Assembly: GCA_900548315.1 (NCBI GenBank)
Contig: URJU01000148.1
Coordinates: 1 to 5,196, forward strand
Source of the DNA: an uncultured Coprococcus sp.
GTDB taxonomy: Bacteria; Bacillota; Clostridia; Lachnospirales; Lachnospiraceae
Direction: 5' to 3'
DNA length: 5,196 nucleotides
In this document: positions 5,149 to 5,196 of the stretch, one piece after another
Layout of the letters: each line of letters opens with the position of its first letter
How positions within the stretch are numbered: the stretch's first letter is position 1
Made by a program: the position numbers and the translations under genes
The notes under the pieces: model-generated
The model's database searches: none
What the model was told of the DNA's origin: nothing
Seen by the model: only the letters and a program-made list of their open reading frames with translations

Positions 5149-5196
5149 CTGTCTCTTATACACATCTCCGAGCCCACGAGACGCGTAGTAATCTCG
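5149..5196 (+). other. Untrimmed Illumina Nextera adapter (non-genomic)
   Basis: CTGTCTCTTATACACATCT (5149-5167) is the 19-base Tn5 mosaic end used in Nextera libraries. CCGAGCCCACGAGAC (5168-5182) is the rest of the read-2 side adapter. GCGTAGTA (5183-5190) occupies the 8-base i7 index slot and, from memory, matches the Nextera XT index N719. ATCTCG (5191-5196) is the start of the flow-cell primer. The order and orientation are exactly those of read-through off a short insert. These bases should be trimmed from the contig. Confidence 0.98.

Noticed and set aside
5149..5167. Tn5 mosaic end as a natural transposon end
   Set aside because: It is followed by the rest of the commercial adapter, an index and primer sequence, so it comes from library preparation rather than from a transposon in the genome.

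Overview
The window looks like the end of an AT-rich Firmicutes contig, most likely from the Lachnospiraceae or a related clostridial gut group. The evidence is the style of the methionyl-tRNA synthetase, the strong purine-rich ribosome binding sites, a small DUF4234/DUF2752 membrane-protein cluster, and a clostridial-type IS30 transposase. Species cannot be assigned from the sequence alone.

Layout. Positions 31-372 encode a small three-helix membrane protein (DUF4234 type), followed by a hairpin-rich 3' region and a strong intrinsic terminator (446-491). Positions 596-1393 encode a tandem paralogue of that protein. It is about 73% identical over the shared 113 residues (hand count), but it carries a C-terminal tail of about 150 residues. 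The tail is made of Q/N/Y/G/A pentapeptides with a tyrosine at almost exactly every fifth residue. Positions 1415-1804, 21 bases further on, encode a DUF2752 membrane protein with the CPGCG-x-TR signature. It is probably cotranscribed with the tailed protein. A near-ideal sigma-A promoter (1880-1909) and a structured leader then precede metG (1992-4028), a full-length methionyl-tRNA synthetase with its own terminator (4065-4120). From about 4178 the sequence belongs to an IS30-family insertion sequence read on the minus strand. Its transposase is cut at the 5' end by the end of the contig.

The last 48 bases (5149-5196) are not genomic. They are an untrimmed Illumina Nextera read-through: the 19-base mosaic end, the rest of the adapter, an 8-base index, and the start of the flow-cell primer. 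The true sequence therefore ends at 5148, inside the insertion sequence, which is a typical place for a short-read assembly to break.

How the genes relate. metG is a housekeeping gene. The upstream trio are small membrane proteins of unknown function. No known pathway can be assigned, and I see no defence system, CRISPR array or RNA gene. The item of most biological interest is the tyrosine-register prion-like tail on one of two otherwise near-identical tandem membrane proteins.
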